Shown here: one piece after another, positions 25,895 to 35,450 of the stretch | Layout: each line of letters opens with the position of its first letter | Numbering within the stretch: the stretch's first letter is position 1 | Assembly: GCA_030706685.1 (NCBI GenBank) | Contig: JAUZOA010000031.1 | Span: 1 to 54,124 of the forward strand | DNA from: Bacteroidota bacterium | Lineage (GTDB): Bacteria; Bacteroidota; Bacteroidia; Chitinophagales; Chitinophagaceae | DNA length: 54,124 nucleotides | Reading direction: 5' to 3' | The notes under the pieces: model-generated | Databases searched by the model: none | Seen by the model: only the letters and a program-made list of their open reading frames with translations | What the model was told of the DNA's origin: nothing | Position numbers and translations under genes: made by a program

Positions 25895-27268
25895 ATGGGT
25901 AAAGCCTGTTTGATCATTTTGTCCCTTATCCTGGTTACCCCGGCATCTGCCCAGCCCCGGCTTCCGAAAGATTATTACTGGCAGAAAATGGATAATGGCC
26001 TTGAAGTAATCGTTATCGAAAATCACAAAGTACCCCTGGCGACCATCGAGATAGCTGTAAAGAACGGCGCTTATACAGAAGGCCCGGAATACAGCGGTCT
26101 TTCCCATTTGTTCGAGCACATGTTTTTTAAAGCAAACAAAGATTACCCTGACCAGGAAAAATTCATTCGTCGCACCGAAGAGCTGGGAATGATCTGGAAC
26201 GGAACTACCGGTGATGAAAGAGTCAATTATTTTTTCACTTTTGATAAAGACAGCCTTGAAGCCGGTCTTAAATTTATGAATGCGGCGATACGATTCCCGA
26301 TCTACCGTACAGAAGATATGCAAAAAGAAAGGCCTGTAGTAGACGGAGAATTTCAACGGGGGGAAAGCGACCCGTTTTTCCAGTTATGGATGGCTGTGAA
26401 CAAGAAAGTATGGGGCGACCTTTTTACCCGCAAAAACGCCATTGGCGATCATGATATCATCAATACCGCTACACCGGAAAAAATGATGATCATCAAAGAC
26501 AAATATTATTTCCCGAACAATTCTTTGCTGGTGATCTGCGGAGATGTAAAACCCGACCAGGTTTTTGACAAAGCAAAGGAAATCTTCGGGGACTGGGAAA
26601 GCAGCGGTTTTGATCCTCATGTTAAATACCCGATTCCTGAATTCAAACCGATCCCGCAAACAGAATACCTGATCAAAGAATCTTCCATTGCGCAGACTCC
26701 TTATACCATGTATACCTGGCAGGGACCTGATACAAGAAACGATTCTATGTCCGCTCTCGCTGCTGATGTCTTTTCTACTATCCTTGGATTGAATTCTTCC
26801 AAATGGCAGCAATCTCTCGTGGATAAAGGTCTTGCCAGCTTCGCGAATATCAGCTACCAGACAGAAAAATATGTTGGCCCTGTGTCAATCTTTGCCGTAC
26901 CTAATCCGGGAAAATTAAAAGAGTTCTGTGCAGAAGTGGCCAGCCAGATCAGTCATTTTGCCGACGATGATTATTTTACGGATGAACAGTTACAAACTGC
27001 CAAAGAAATTTTACGCCGGAATCATATCCGCAATACTGAAAAGCCTTCGTCACTGTCCAGCGACCTCACGTACTGGTGGTGCAGCGCCTCACTGGATTTT
27101 TTTACCGATTACCAGGCTGGAGTAAAAAGTATTACGCGCGCCGATATACAGCAGTACCTGAAAAAATACATAATCGGGAAACCTTATGTTGCCGGTATGA
27201 TCATCAATGAAGACATGAACAAGCAACTAAAGCCGGCTGAGTATTTCAAAAACTTAAAATCGTTCTGA
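25895..27268 (+). CDS. M16 zinc peptidase, catalytically competent subunit
   Basis: 457 aa with a signal peptide (1-19, ASA-QP). The inverted zinc motif HLFEH (His71, Glu74, His75) is complete, and a downstream Glu in the DGEFQRGESD segment is the likely third ligand. The next gene, one base after its stop, encodes a homologue lacking the motif, as in the M16B active/inactive pairs that form a clam-shaped heterodimer. Periplasmic peptide degradation is inferred. Confidence 0.93.
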   Translation: MGKACLIILSLILVTPASAQPRLPKDYYWQKMDNGLEVIVIENHKVPLATIEIAVKNGAYTEGPEYSGLSHLFEHMFFKANKDYPDQEKFIRRTEELGMIWNGTTGDERVNYFFTFDKDSLEAGLKFMNAAIRFPIYRTEDMQKERPVVDGEFQRGESDPFFQLWMAVNKKVWGDLFTRKNAIGDHDIINTATPEKMMIIKDKYYFPNNSLLVICGDVKPDQVFDKAKEIFGDWESSGFDPHVKYPIPEFKPIPQTEYLIKESSIAQTPYTMYTWQGPDTRNDSMSALAADVFSTILGLNSSKWQQSLVDKGLASFANISYQTEKYVGPVSIFAVPNPGKLKEFCAEVASQISHFADDDYFTDEQLQTAKEILRRNHIRNTEKPSSLSSDLTYWWCSASLDFFTDYQAGVKSITRADIQQYLKKYIIGKPYVAGMIINEDMNKQLKPAEYFKNLKSF

Positions 27269-27269
27269 G

Positions 27270-28616
27270 ATGAAAAAATTAATCCCCTATATAGTAGCCC
27301 TCGCCGTTGTCATCGCGCCATTCCTCCTTTTGGCACAGAAAACACCGCAACAGGCATATGATATGAACATCAACGGTGTTAAAGTAATCGTACAACCAAG
27401 CGGTAACGAGATCGTAGTGGTGCAAACCGTTATAAAAGGCGGTGTACAAAATTATCCGGCCAACAAGGCCGGCATAGAGAATCTCGCCATCAACGCGCTG
27501 ACTGAATGTGGTACTGTAAAAGATGATAAAAACAGTTTTAAAAACAAACTGGATAAGGTTAGCGCCCAGGTAGGCGGCAACCCGGGTATGGATTTCGCGT
27601 CTTTCACGCTCAATTGCATCAAAAGCGATTTTGAAACGGTGTGGCCTTTATATACAGATGCCATGCTGACACCCCGTTTCGATGCCAAAGAATTTGATCG
27701 TATCAAACAGGATGCGATTAATTTTATCCGCGCCGATGAATCGAGCCCTGATAATGCCATAGATAAAATGGCAAAGCAAACAGCCTTTGCCGGGAAAAAC
27801 TATGCAAAAGACCCTGAAGGCACCGTAGCTACCGTCGGCAGTCTTACTGCCGCCGAAACAAAAAAATACTGGCAATCCGTTCTTACAAGATCAAGGCTGG
27901 TGATAGTAGTGGTAGCCGACCTCGAAAAAGCCGTGATTGAAAAAAAGATAAAGGAGTTTTTGAGTAAGGTACCTGCAGGCGCCCCCTTCACGCTCAAAAA
28001 AGAAAGCTATAACCCGCCTGCCAATACATTCAAACCCAGGGAAAGAGAAAACGCTACGAATTATGTACAGGGTATTACCAGCGGACCTCAACCCGGTACT
28101 CCGGACTTCAATGCTTTTGTATTAGCGATGCGGATCTTTGCCAATCGCCATTTTATCGAAATAAGAACGAAGAATGGTTTGTCTTATGCCCCTCAATCAT
28201 GGTTCAGTGCCGGCGCTACTTCCTATGCTAATATTTCTGTCAGCACTACTGATCCCGACAAATATATTGCCGTCGCCAGGAACCTCATTGATAAAATAAA
28301 AAAGGAAGGATTCACTGCAGCGGAATTAAAAAATGAAAAAACAGGTTACCTGACAGGTGTTTACTATCGCCAGGAGACTAACCAGGCACAAGCGGCGGCC
28401 TTTGCTTCCAACGAAGTGTTGCATGGTAACTGGAAAAGAGCGATAGAAATACAGGATGATATAAAAAAAGTGACGCTTGACCAGTTAAACGAGACCTTCC
28501 GGAAATATATTAATAATATTACCTGGGTATACCAGGGTGATCCGAAAAAAGTGACTACGGCATTGTACACTCAAAAAGAAACGCCAAAGATTCCCGAAGA
28601 AAAGAAAGGGTTCTGA
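27270..28616 (+). CDS. M16-family peptidase, non-catalytic partner
   Basis: 448 aa with a signal peptide (1-22, LLLAQ). It has the same two-lobed architecture as its neighbour, but the HxxEH position reads ENLAINALTECG, so it cannot bind zinc. It retains the C-terminal lobe features of M16 proteins (RLVIVVVADLEK; NHFIEIRTKNGLSY-like segment at about 290-310). Immediate adjacency to the active subunit supports a heterodimer. A stem built of GCAACGG and CCGTTGC (28624-28668) follows the gene. Confidence 0.92.
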   Translation: MKKLIPYIVALAVVIAPFLLLAQKTPQQAYDMNINGVKVIVQPSGNEIVVVQTVIKGGVQNYPANKAGIENLAINALTECGTVKDDKNSFKNKLDKVSAQVGGNPGMDFASFTLNCIKSDFETVWPLYTDAMLTPRFDAKEFDRIKQDAINFIRADESSPDNAIDKMAKQTAFAGKNYAKDPEGTVATVGSLTAAETKKYWQSVLTRSRLVIVVVADLEKAVIEKKIKEFLSKVPAGAPFTLKKESYNPPANTFKPRERENATNYVQGITSGPQPGTPDFNAFVLAMRIFANRHFIEIRTKNGLSYAPQSWFSAGATSYANISVSTTDPDKYIAVARNLIDKIKKEGFTAAELKNEKTGYLTGVYYRQETNQAQAAAFASNEVLHGNWKRAIEIQDDIKKVTLDQLNETFRKYINNITWVYQGDPKKVTTALYTQKETPKIPEEKKGF

Positions 28617-28700
28617 TTATTCTGCAACGGCGCTACGTCGCGAAGAAAGATTCCGATACTACCGTTGCGTTGCGGGAAATAAATTTTTCAGTTTGTTGAA

Positions 28701-29627
28701 TTATTGCAAATCTTTCAAGGCCGTTTCAAGCGAAGGGTATAAAAATGTAAATCCGGTACCCCGGAGTTTTTGAGAGCTGACGGTAGTGCTTTTCAAAACT
28801 TCTATGCTCATTTCACCCAGCACCATTTTCAATACAAAAGCCGGTACACGGACAGGCACAAAGAGTTTTCCTCTTTTTATCCGTGCCAGTTGAAGAATTA
28901 ATTCTTTATTGGAAGCAGGACCAGGTGCGACGGCATTATAGATACCCGTCATACTTTCATTTTCAATAGCGTCCACGAATAACCTTGCCAGGTCATCCAT
29001 ATGTATCCAGCTGATTATTTGTTTGCCGCTTCCTAAAATTGTCGCGAGACCAAAGTGTAAAGGTTTTTTGAATTCGGGTAATGCGCCTCCCTCATTACTT
29101 AATACAATCCCTATCCGCAGGCTGACCAAACGCTTGCCGGATTGGGCGAGGGGCTCAAGACTTTTCTCCCATTGCAGACAGGTTGTTCCTAAAAAAGCAG
29201 TATCCGCCGGCTTGTCTTCAGTGAAAGGATTGGGGTTGGGAATAACGGGATCAGCTCCATACCATCCTATAGCGGATGTGCTGACGACTGCTTTTACTTT
29301 ATTGGAGTTTTCTTTTAATGCCTTTACCAATAACTCCCCGCTTTTTACACGGCTGTCAACAATTTCCCATTTACGTTTTGTTGTCCATCTTTTCTCCGCC
29401 ACTCCTGCGCCTGCAAGGTGAATGATATAGTCTGCATTAGTAATAGCGTCTTTATCGATAGTTTGCTCTTTGGGATTCCATGGCGCATAAGAAAGGTTGC
29501 TGGTCGCGGTTAGCTGGTTAGCGGCTGTCCTGGACAAGATGATGACCTTGTAATTTCTTTCCAGCAGAGCCTTTGTCACAGCCTTGCCTATCATACCCGT
29601 ACCGCCGGTGATGAGAACTGTTGCCAT
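28701..29627 (-). CDS. TIGR01777-family epimerase (SDR, SulA/YfcH-like)
   Basis: 308 aa. N-terminal NAD(P)-binding Rossmann signature [12 protein letters not shown], catalytic-type SAIGWYG segment, and a C-terminal DUF1731-like end [20 protein letters not shown]. Family members are atypical short-chain dehydrogenases of unknown substrate. The start ATG 29627 (MATVLITGG) fits the family; a second ATG at 29648 would add seven residues. It is convergent with the M16 pair and divergent from the ABC transporter. Confidence 0.9.
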   Translation of the reverse strand: MATVLITGGTGMIGKAVTKALLERNYKVIILSRTAANQLTATSNLSYAPWNPKEQTIDKDAITNADYIIHLAGAGVAEKRWTTKRKWEIVDSRVKSGELLVKALKENSNKVKAVVSTSAIGWYGADPVIPNPNPFTEDKPADTAFLGTTCLQWEKSLEPLAQSGKRLVSLRIGIVLSNEGGALPEFKKPLHFGLATILGSGKQIISWIHMDDLARLFVDAIENESMTGIYNAVAPGPASNKELILQLARIKRGKLFVPVRVPAFVLKMVLGEMSIEVLKSTTVSSQKLRGTGFTFLYPSLETALKDLQ

Positions 29628-29734
29628 TTTTGAAATTACTTCTTTCATAGTCTATTTAATGCTGTTGGTCGGAATTTTTATTTCAAAAACAGTAAAAAGT
29701 TTATCTTCATCCGGTAAACAACTACTATATATCC

Positions 29735-30661
29735 ATGAGTTCAGTTCTTTCTCTTCAAAACATTTCCAAATTTTATGGTTCCGTGCGGGCATTGAACGGT
29801 GTTTCATTTGAAGTGCCCCAGGGAAGTGTATTTGGCATATTAGGTCCTAATGGCAGTGGCAAGACAACACTGCTCGGCATCGTAATGGATATCCTCAAAG
29901 CCTCCTCGGGTAATTTCCTTTGGAAGGGGCAGCCGGGCAGCAGTAATAAAATGAGAAGACAGATAGGCACTTTGTTGGAAACACCCAATTTTTATCATTA
30001 CCTGAGTGGCCAAAAAAATCTCCAGATCGCGGCGGCTATTAAGGAAAGAGGAAAAGAAGACATTCCTGCTGTACTGGAAAAAGTAAATCTTACCCAAAGA
30101 AAGGATTCAAAGTTCAGCACCTACTCTCTTGGTATGAAGCAGCGTCTTGCCATAGCTTCTACCCTTCTTGGCAACCCGGACATCCTTGTTTTTGACGAGC
30201 CTACCAATGGACTTGACCCGGCAGGTATCGCGGAAATAAGAGAGTTGATCAGGCAACTGAACAAACAGGGCAAGACTATTATCATGGCCAGTCATATATT
30301 AGATGAAGTAGAAAAAGTTTGTACCCATGTTGCCATTATCCAGAAAGGTGATTTGAAAACGGTGGGAACAGTAAACGAGGTATTGGCTGCCACACACGGA
30401 GATAAAGTGGCTACTGTTGATGTTGAACTGGCAGCTGAAAACCTGGCTGGCCTGCAGGAAGCATTAAAACAAATGCCCGGTATCATTCACCTGTATAGTG
30501 CCGATAATAACCTGTCCATAGAATGTGAAGATCACATTACGACCGCCGGCATTAATAAATTTTGTTTTGAAAAAGGAATTGTGCTGAGCCAGCTCAACCT
30601 GAAACGCAAATCGCTGGAGAAAAGATTTTTAGAAATAACCGGCAATCAAAGCGACCGTTAA
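29735..30661 (+). CDS. ABC transporter ATP-binding protein
   Basis: 308-aa ATPase of an ABC-2 type exporter. Walker A GPNGSGKTT at 37-45, signature SLGMKQR at 131-137, Walker B LVFDEP at 151-156, D-loop GLDPAG and the switch His in MASHIL. The C-terminal ~80 residues are an accessory domain seen in single-gene ATPases that pair with a membrane partner. It is followed after 27 bases by its presumed permease. Substrate unknown. Confidence 0.93.
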   Translation: MSSVLSLQNISKFYGSVRALNGVSFEVPQGSVFGILGPNGSGKTTLLGIVMDILKASSGNFLWKGQPGSSNKMRRQIGTLLETPNFYHYLSGQKNLQIAAAIKERGKEDIPAVLEKVNLTQRKDSKFSTYSLGMKQRLAIASTLLGNPDILVFDEPTNGLDPAGIAEIRELIRQLNKQGKTIIMASHILDEVEKVCTHVAIIQKGDLKTVGTVNEVLAATHGDKVATVDVELAAENLAGLQEALKQMPGIIHLYSADNNLSIECEDHITTAGINKFCFEKGIVLSQLNLKRKSLEKRFLEITGNQSDR

Positions 30662-30688
30662 TTTGATTTATTAAAAATACTTATAGCT

Positions 30689-31492
30689 ATGTTCAGGAAC
30701 TTGCAAATAGAATGGATGAAAATAAAGAATTACCGGGTGTTCCAGGTATTCTCTGTCTTATACCTTATCGGCATCCTTATTATCATTTATATCTTTTACA
30801 GGGTTTACATTCAATTGACGGGAAGAATAATGTCGATGGGTAACCCCAACTCAAGAGATGGGCAAGATCTCTTCCGGCTTTTTTCGCCGGATAGTATCTG
30901 GACAACAGTATGTTTCTTTACAGCCTTCCTGTTATACCTGCCGGGAATGGTATTGATCAATCTTTTTATCAACGAAGTAAACTTTAAGACCCATCGCCAG
31001 AATATTATCGACGGTTGGAAAAGAGAAACTTTTATTTATACCAAGATCGCCCTGATCGTTTGCATATCCCTGGTAGTAATGGTCATGAACCTTATTGCCA
31101 CACTGATTATGTGCCAGGTCACGCATACGGCTTTTTCCTTATCATCAGCAGGAATTGAAACGCTGGGATTGTGTTTTGTTCAGACCTTTATTTACCTGAT
31201 GTTCGCCTTGCTGCTGGCCACGTTCTTCCGGCGGAGCGGAATCGCTATCATTGTATTTTTTGTTTACGGGCTTCTGCTGGAATTCTTTTTTATGTGGCTA
31301 TTCAGCAAGATAACACCGGGTATGCAGCATTTCCTGCCCTTGCAGGTAGCCGATTCACTGATCGTCTTTCCGAATATGGGCGGTGTATTTGCGAATAACC
31401 CGGGTGTTTCAGTATTGTTGCCTGCGGCGCTGGCTTTTGCCGGGTTATATATTTTCCTGGCAGTGAGAAAATATAAGTATGATGATTTGTAA
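30689..31492 (+). CDS. ABC-2 type transporter permease
   Basis: 267-aa integral membrane protein with about six hydrophobic segments (about 17-39, 72-95, 120-145, 160-180, 185-208, 240-258). It begins MFRNLQIEWMKIKNYR, a typical ABC-2 permease N terminus, and sits 27 bases after the ATPase gene. Together they would form an exporter of unknown cargo. Confidence 0.88.
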   Translation: MFRNLQIEWMKIKNYRVFQVFSVLYLIGILIIIYIFYRVYIQLTGRIMSMGNPNSRDGQDLFRLFSPDSIWTTVCFFTAFLLYLPGMVLINLFINEVNFKTHRQNIIDGWKRETFIYTKIALIVCISLVVMVMNLIATLIMCQVTHTAFSLSSAGIETLGLCFVQTFIYLMFALLLATFFRRSGIAIIVFFVYGLLLEFFFMWLFSKITPGMQHFLPLQVADSLIVFPNMGGVFANNPGVSVLLPAALAFAGLYIFLAVRKYKYDDL

Positions 31493-31576
31493 AGCCTCAC
31501 CTAAATCCTCCCAAAGTATAGAACCTCGAACATTCCGATTACTAAATGAAATATCATTTTAGCAGATGACTCGAAA

Positions 31577-31607
31577 GCCTACCCCACCGGGTGAGGTTGG
31601 AGAGGCC
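31577..31607. repeat. Palindromic element in the permease-ftsZ spacer
   Basis: GCCTACCCCACCGGGTGAGG followed by TTGGAGAGGCC; same family as 33948 and 14718, including the upstream ATGACTCGAAA word. It lies between the convergent ABC permease and ftsZ genes. Confidence 0.8.
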
Positions 31608-31610
31608 GTT

Positions 31611-31640
31611 AAAATAAACCCCCCGATGGAAATCGGGGGG
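31611..31640 (-). terminator. Second terminator after ftsZ
   Basis: CCCCCC-GATGGAAATC-GGGGGG hairpin (31619-31640). On the minus strand it is followed by TTTATTTT, so it terminates transcription coming from ftsZ. The plus strand after the stem has no T-tract. Confidence 0.7.
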
Positions 31641-31647
31641 AACAACT

Positions 31648-31672
31648 AAAAAACACAAGCCTATATCTTGTG
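31648..31672 (-). terminator. First terminator after ftsZ
   Basis: CACAAG (31654-31659) and CTTGTG (31667-31672) form the stem; on the minus strand six T residues follow. It is about 80 bases past the ftsZ stop and is backed up by the GC-rich hairpin at 31619. Confidence 0.7.
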
Positions 31673-31753
31673 GCTTCATTGGAACGAATCCCTTCGCTTA
31701 GCTCAGGATGATGTCCTCTGCTGCGCTTAGGGTGACATAGGCACGGCTATTAC

Positions 31754-33817
31754 TTAATCTGGTTTCTTTCCATCTAAAAAAGTATTGATTGTGCTGATCT
31801 GTGTTTTATTATCAGCGTCGGTTTTTACTTCGTAACTGCTGTAGAAATTTTCAACGTGCGAGGAGCTGTTGTACAATTCCATATTGCGGCGGATATAAGC
31901 CGGCACTGTCTCAAACTCATTATTCGGGTCTGCACCGTTAACATTGAATGACAAGTTGCGCAGCTTGTGCAGTCGTTCGGTTGCCCTACGTTTTTGCTCT
32001 TCAGCTTCGTCCCGCAGAGCGGGATCCTCAGCCTCGGTGGTCAAAGGTGGTTGAGTCTGATGGGCCAACGGCATATCCGCCGCCGGAATGTCATCCCTTT
32101 CTACCAGTTGCATTTGCAATTCGATGAGTTCTTCCTCTTCGTTTGCGGCATAGCCGGAAGGGACCGGTTCTTCAGCAGAGGTATTTGAGGCATCGGCCTC
32201 TGTTTTTGATTCTGCGTAAATATTGGATGGCCTGGCCAGATATCCTCCCGATGCTGCAGACACCGGGGCAGTACTATCTTTCACGCTGAGGGTCATCTCA
32301 GCACTGTTTTCTTTAGTAATAAATGGTGATAAGGTGGTTTCCTTAGAGATCTCGTCCTTGTTTGTCGAAGGGGATATAGATTGTGATTGGTGAAACGAAT
32401 GTAAGTCTTCCTTCTTTTCAGCAATCAACATTTTTCCACCAGTAATTCCCCTATCATCAACGGTGTTTTTACTAAGTATTTTTTCTTTCCCGGTATTCAA
32501 TTCGAATAAGATCAATGGCTCCTCTTCTTTGATAGATTCAATTTCCACGATATCATTCATTCCCGGCATCGGCACGTCGGCCATGGGAAATTCTTCTACA
32601 AGTCTTGGCGCAAGATGGTCGTGCTTCGTCTCCACTTTCTCCACCGGGATTACCGGGAGAATCTCCGGCGATTTTCTCTCCTCGTTATTCATCTTAATAA
32701 CCTTGGATAAGTTGGAGGCTATTTCTGCTTTTTTATTTTCTTTCATCCTGGTTTTTTCCAACATATCTTCGTCTGTTTGTCCCAATATCATGATTATTTT
32801 TTCTTCCTTCTGCGGTTCAGGTTTCTTAGGTTCTTTCCGGGTAAACGGATCTTTATGTTCAAAACCGGTAGCGATAAGCGTAATGCCGAGTTTATCACCC
32901 AGGGTATTATCATAGCCAAGACCCAGGATAACATCTGTTCCTTCGCCAGCCTGGGTTATTAAATGACTTTGTATCACTTCTACTTCATCCATGGTGAATT
33001 CATTCTCTCCCTCGGAAGAATTGATATTAATGAGTATCCATTTGGCGCCGCGTATATCGTTATCATTCAACAGCGGCGAGTTCAGCGCTTCCTCGATTGC
33101 TTTATGCGCACGGTTTTCCCCGGCTGTTGCAGCGCTGCCGAGAATGGCGACGCCACCATTGCGCATGACGGTGCAGACATCCGCAAAGTCCACATTGATC
33201 TGGCCGGTACTGCTGATCACGTCCGTAATACATTTGGCAGCAGTCGCCAATACATTATCGGCTCTTTCAAATGCTGCGCGCATTTTGAGGTTGCCGAACT
33301 GGTGACGTAATTTATCATTACTGATCACCAGCAACGTGTCTACATACTGCTTCAATGTTTTTATTCCTTCTTCCGCCTGCAACTGGCGCTTCTTTCCTTC
33401 ATAGGCAAAGGGTGTAGTGACAATACCGACAGTAAGAATGCCAAGGTCCTTACAAATCTTGGCAATGATAGGCGCTCCGCCGGTTCCCGTACCACCACCC
33501 ATGCCGGCAGTAATAAAAGCCATCTTGGTATTTACTTCGAGTATGCGTTTGATCTCTTCGAGAGATTCTTCAGTTGCCTGCCGGCCAATATCGGGATTAG
33601 CACCGGCTCCAAGACCTTGTGTCAGGTGCGGCCCCAGTTGTACCCGGTTAGGAACAGTACTACCCGACAAAGCCTGCGCATCGGTATTACATATTATGAA
33701 GTTGACGCCTTCAATAGACTGGCTGAACATATAGTTCACCGCATTACCGCCACCGCCGCCAACACCAATTACTTTGATAATCGACGATTTTTCTTTAGGC
33801 AGATCAAAATGTATCAT
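31754..33817 (-). CDS. ftsZ: Cell division GTPase FtsZ, long C-terminal tail
   Basis: 687-aa tubulin homologue that forms the Z-ring. The GTPase core (about 1-325) shows GVGGGGGNAVNYM, the tubulin signature GGGTGTGGAP and the T7 region. Core residues are followed by a ~310-residue acidic, low-complexity linker. A conserved-looking C-terminal peptide VPAYIRRN (638-645) is not terminal: 42 further residues follow. FtsZ of most phyla is 350-450 aa. It is the last gene of the dcw cluster, with two terminators downstream and repeats separating it from ftsA. Confidence 0.97.
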   Translation of the reverse strand: MIHFDLPKEKSSIIKVIGVGGGGGNAVNYMFSQSIEGVNFIICNTDAQALSGSTVPNRVQLGPHLTQGLGAGANPDIGRQATEESLEEIKRILEVNTKMAFITAGMGGGTGTGGAPIIAKICKDLGILTVGIVTTPFAYEGKKRQLQAEEGIKTLKQYVDTLLVISNDKLRHQFGNLKMRAAFERADNVLATAAKCITDVISSTGQINVDFADVCTVMRNGGVAILGSAATAGENRAHKAIEEALNSPLLNDNDIRGAKWILININSSEGENEFTMDEVEVIQSHLITQAGEGTDVILGLGYDNTLGDKLGITLIATGFEHKDPFTRKEPKKPEPQKEEKIIMILGQTDEDMLEKTRMKENKKAEIASNLSKVIKMNNEERKSPEILPVIPVEKVETKHDHLAPRLVEEFPMADVPMPGMNDIVEIESIKEEEPLILFELNTGKEKILSKNTVDDRGITGGKMLIAEKKEDLHSFHQSQSISPSTNKDEISKETTLSPFITKENSAEMTLSVKDSTAPVSAASGGYLARPSNIYAESKTEADASNTSAEEPVPSGYAANEEEELIELQMQLVERDDIPAADMPLAHQTQPPLTTEAEDPALRDEAEEQKRRATERLHKLRNLSFNVNGADPNNEFETVPAYIRRNMELYNSSSHVENFYSSYEVKTDADNKTQISTINTFLDGKKPD

Positions 33818-33831
33818 AGATAAAAGATTAA

Positions 33832-33871
33832 GGGGCCTCTCCCAACCTTCCGCCAGCTGGCGGAGAGGCTT
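33832..33871. repeat. Palindromic element in the ftsA-ftsZ spacer, copy 1
   Basis: GGGGCCTCTCCCAACCTTCC followed by GCCAGCTGGCGGAGAGGCTT. It is an inverted copy of the element at 33948-33984; both contain the perfect core CCGCCAGCTGGCGG. Confidence 0.9.
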
Positions 33872-33947
33872 ATGAGGCCGTTTACAATCAGGTTAGTGTT
33901 TTTATTCGCTATAAAAAAGAACTTTTAATTCTAATGACTCTTCGAAA

Positions 33948-33984
33948 GCCTCCCCGCCAGCTGGCGGAAGGTTGGAGGGGCCTT
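33948..33984. repeat. Palindromic element overlapping the ftsA stop codon
   Basis: GCCTCCCCGCCAGCTGGCGG followed by AAGGTTGGAGGGGCCTT. The last two bases belong to the TAA stop of ftsA (33983-33985). Upstream flank ATGACTCTTCGAAA is shared with the metG copy at 14718. Confidence 0.9.
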
Positions 33985-35353
33985 ATAAATGACGATCTTC
34001 TTCTTCTTTGAACAGATCAATAATTCCATCCTTAAACTTGCCCCAGAAATTGCTTAATCCCCTGCGCTGTTTCACCTTTTCCGGTGTTACCATATCTTCC
34101 TCAACAGGTACTTCTTCTTCCTTTGTTTTCTTTAATCCATCGGGCACTTCTACTTTCTTGAATTCTTTTTCAAATTCTTTGCGATTATGCTCATAATCAT
34201 CATATCCTTTTAAGATAAGCCCGATACAGGTAGAATAAGTGGGTTTAGCCAGTTCTTCAATATGTCCTGCTGCAAGATGTTCGTTGGGGAAACCGATCCG
34301 CGCTGGCAGGCCTGTCAGATATTCTGTCAGCTGTATCAGATGCTTTAATTGAGAACCGCCTCCTGTAAGCACTACTCCCCCATTCAATGATTTATTATCC
34401 AGCCCCACCTGCTTCAGGTGATAAGTAACGAAATCAAGTATCTCGCTCATTCTTGCCTGGATAATATTGGCGAGGTTCTTTACACTGATCTCTTTCGCCG
34501 GCATACCCCGCAGGCCCGGTATCGTGATGTACGCGTTGGTCTTTGCTTCATTGGCCAGTGCACTACCAAACTGTACTTTCATTTGCTCGGCTTGCGTTTT
34601 TAACACGCCCAGTCCTGTTTTGATATCATTCGTAATATTTTCCCCGGCAAAGGGAATAACTGCTGTATGTTTTAAAATACCTTCATAAAAAACAGCAAGA
34701 TCCGTGGTACCGCCACCGATATCGACAATAGCAACACCGGCTTCCAGGTCTTCCTGCGCCATGACAGCAGAAGAAGAAGCCAGGGGTTGCAATACAAGGT
34801 CCTTTGTATGCAAGTTTGCTTTCTCAACGCTACGGTTGATATTGCGGATAGCATTTTTATCCCCGGTAATGATATGGAAGTTGGCACCCACTTTTACACC
34901 GCCATAACCGATCGGGTTGGGGATGTTTTGAAAATTATCTACTGTAAATTCCTGGGGTATTACATCAATGATCTGGTCGCCGGCAGGAATATAGGTTTTA
35001 TACTGGTCATTGATCAACTGATCAATTTCGCTTTGCGTGATTTCTTCATCGGTAGATTGCCGGACAATATCACCTCTTGTCTGCAGGCTTTTGATATGAT
35101 GACCGGCGATGCCGACATAGACTTCATTTACTTCGAGGTTGGGATTAGACGCATAACAATTATCCAGGGCCGTACGGATAGCTTTGATCGTTTCATCAAT
35201 ATTGAGCACCTGCCCATGCTTCACCCCGTTAGAATTGGCTTTACCAAAACCGAGTATCTCCAGCTTCCCGAATTCGTTCTTACGACCGGCAATCACAGCG
35301 ATCTTGGTTGTCCCGATATCAAGACCGACGATAATGGGTTGTTCGTAATTCAT
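33983..35353 (-). CDS. ftsA: Cell division protein FtsA
   Basis: 456-aa actin-like ATPase that tethers FtsZ to the membrane. The phosphate-1 loop is VGLDIGTTKIAV, the second phosphate loop DIGGGTTDLAVF and the adenosine motif LTGGGSQL; domain 1C lies at about 85-165. The C terminus has a charged linker and an amphipathic helix (FWGKFKDGIIDLFKEE), the expected membrane-targeting sequence. Its stop codon is formed at the edge of a palindromic element. Upstream lies a 10-bp periodic repeat before ftsQ. Confidence 0.97.
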   Translation of the reverse strand: MNYEQPIIVGLDIGTTKIAVIAGRKNEFGKLEILGFGKANSNGVKHGQVLNIDETIKAIRTALDNCYASNPNLEVNEVYVGIAGHHIKSLQTRGDIVRQSTDEEITQSEIDQLINDQYKTYIPAGDQIIDVIPQEFTVDNFQNIPNPIGYGGVKVGANFHIITGDKNAIRNINRSVEKANLHTKDLVLQPLASSSAVMAQEDLEAGVAIVDIGGGTTDLAVFYEGILKHTAVIPFAGENITNDIKTGLGVLKTQAEQMKVQFGSALANEAKTNAYITIPGLRGMPAKEISVKNLANIIQARMSEILDFVTYHLKQVGLDNKSLNGGVVLTGGGSQLKHLIQLTEYLTGLPARIGFPNEHLAAGHIEELAKPTYSTCIGLILKGYDDYEHNRKEFEKEFKKVEVPDGLKKTKEEEVPVEEDMVTPEKVKQRRGLSNFWGKFKDGIIDLFKEEEDRHL

Positions 35354-35380
35354 GTTGTTCTGTTTTTAGTTGTTTGTATA

Positions 35381-35437
35381 ATACTAATTACGCTAATACA
35401 CGCTAATGTTTGCTAATACATGCTAATGTTCGCTAAC
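35381..35437. repeat. 10-bp periodic tandem repeat between ftsA and ftsQ
   Basis: Consecutive 10-mers: CGCTAATACA, CGCTAATGTT, TGCTAATACA, TGCTAATGTT, CGCTAACCAG, preceded by ATACTAATTA. GCTAA recurs exactly every 10 bases, one helical turn. It fills most of the 97-bp spacer in front of the ftsA start (35353). Confidence 0.85.
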
Positions 35438-35450
35438 CAGTTTTACTCCT

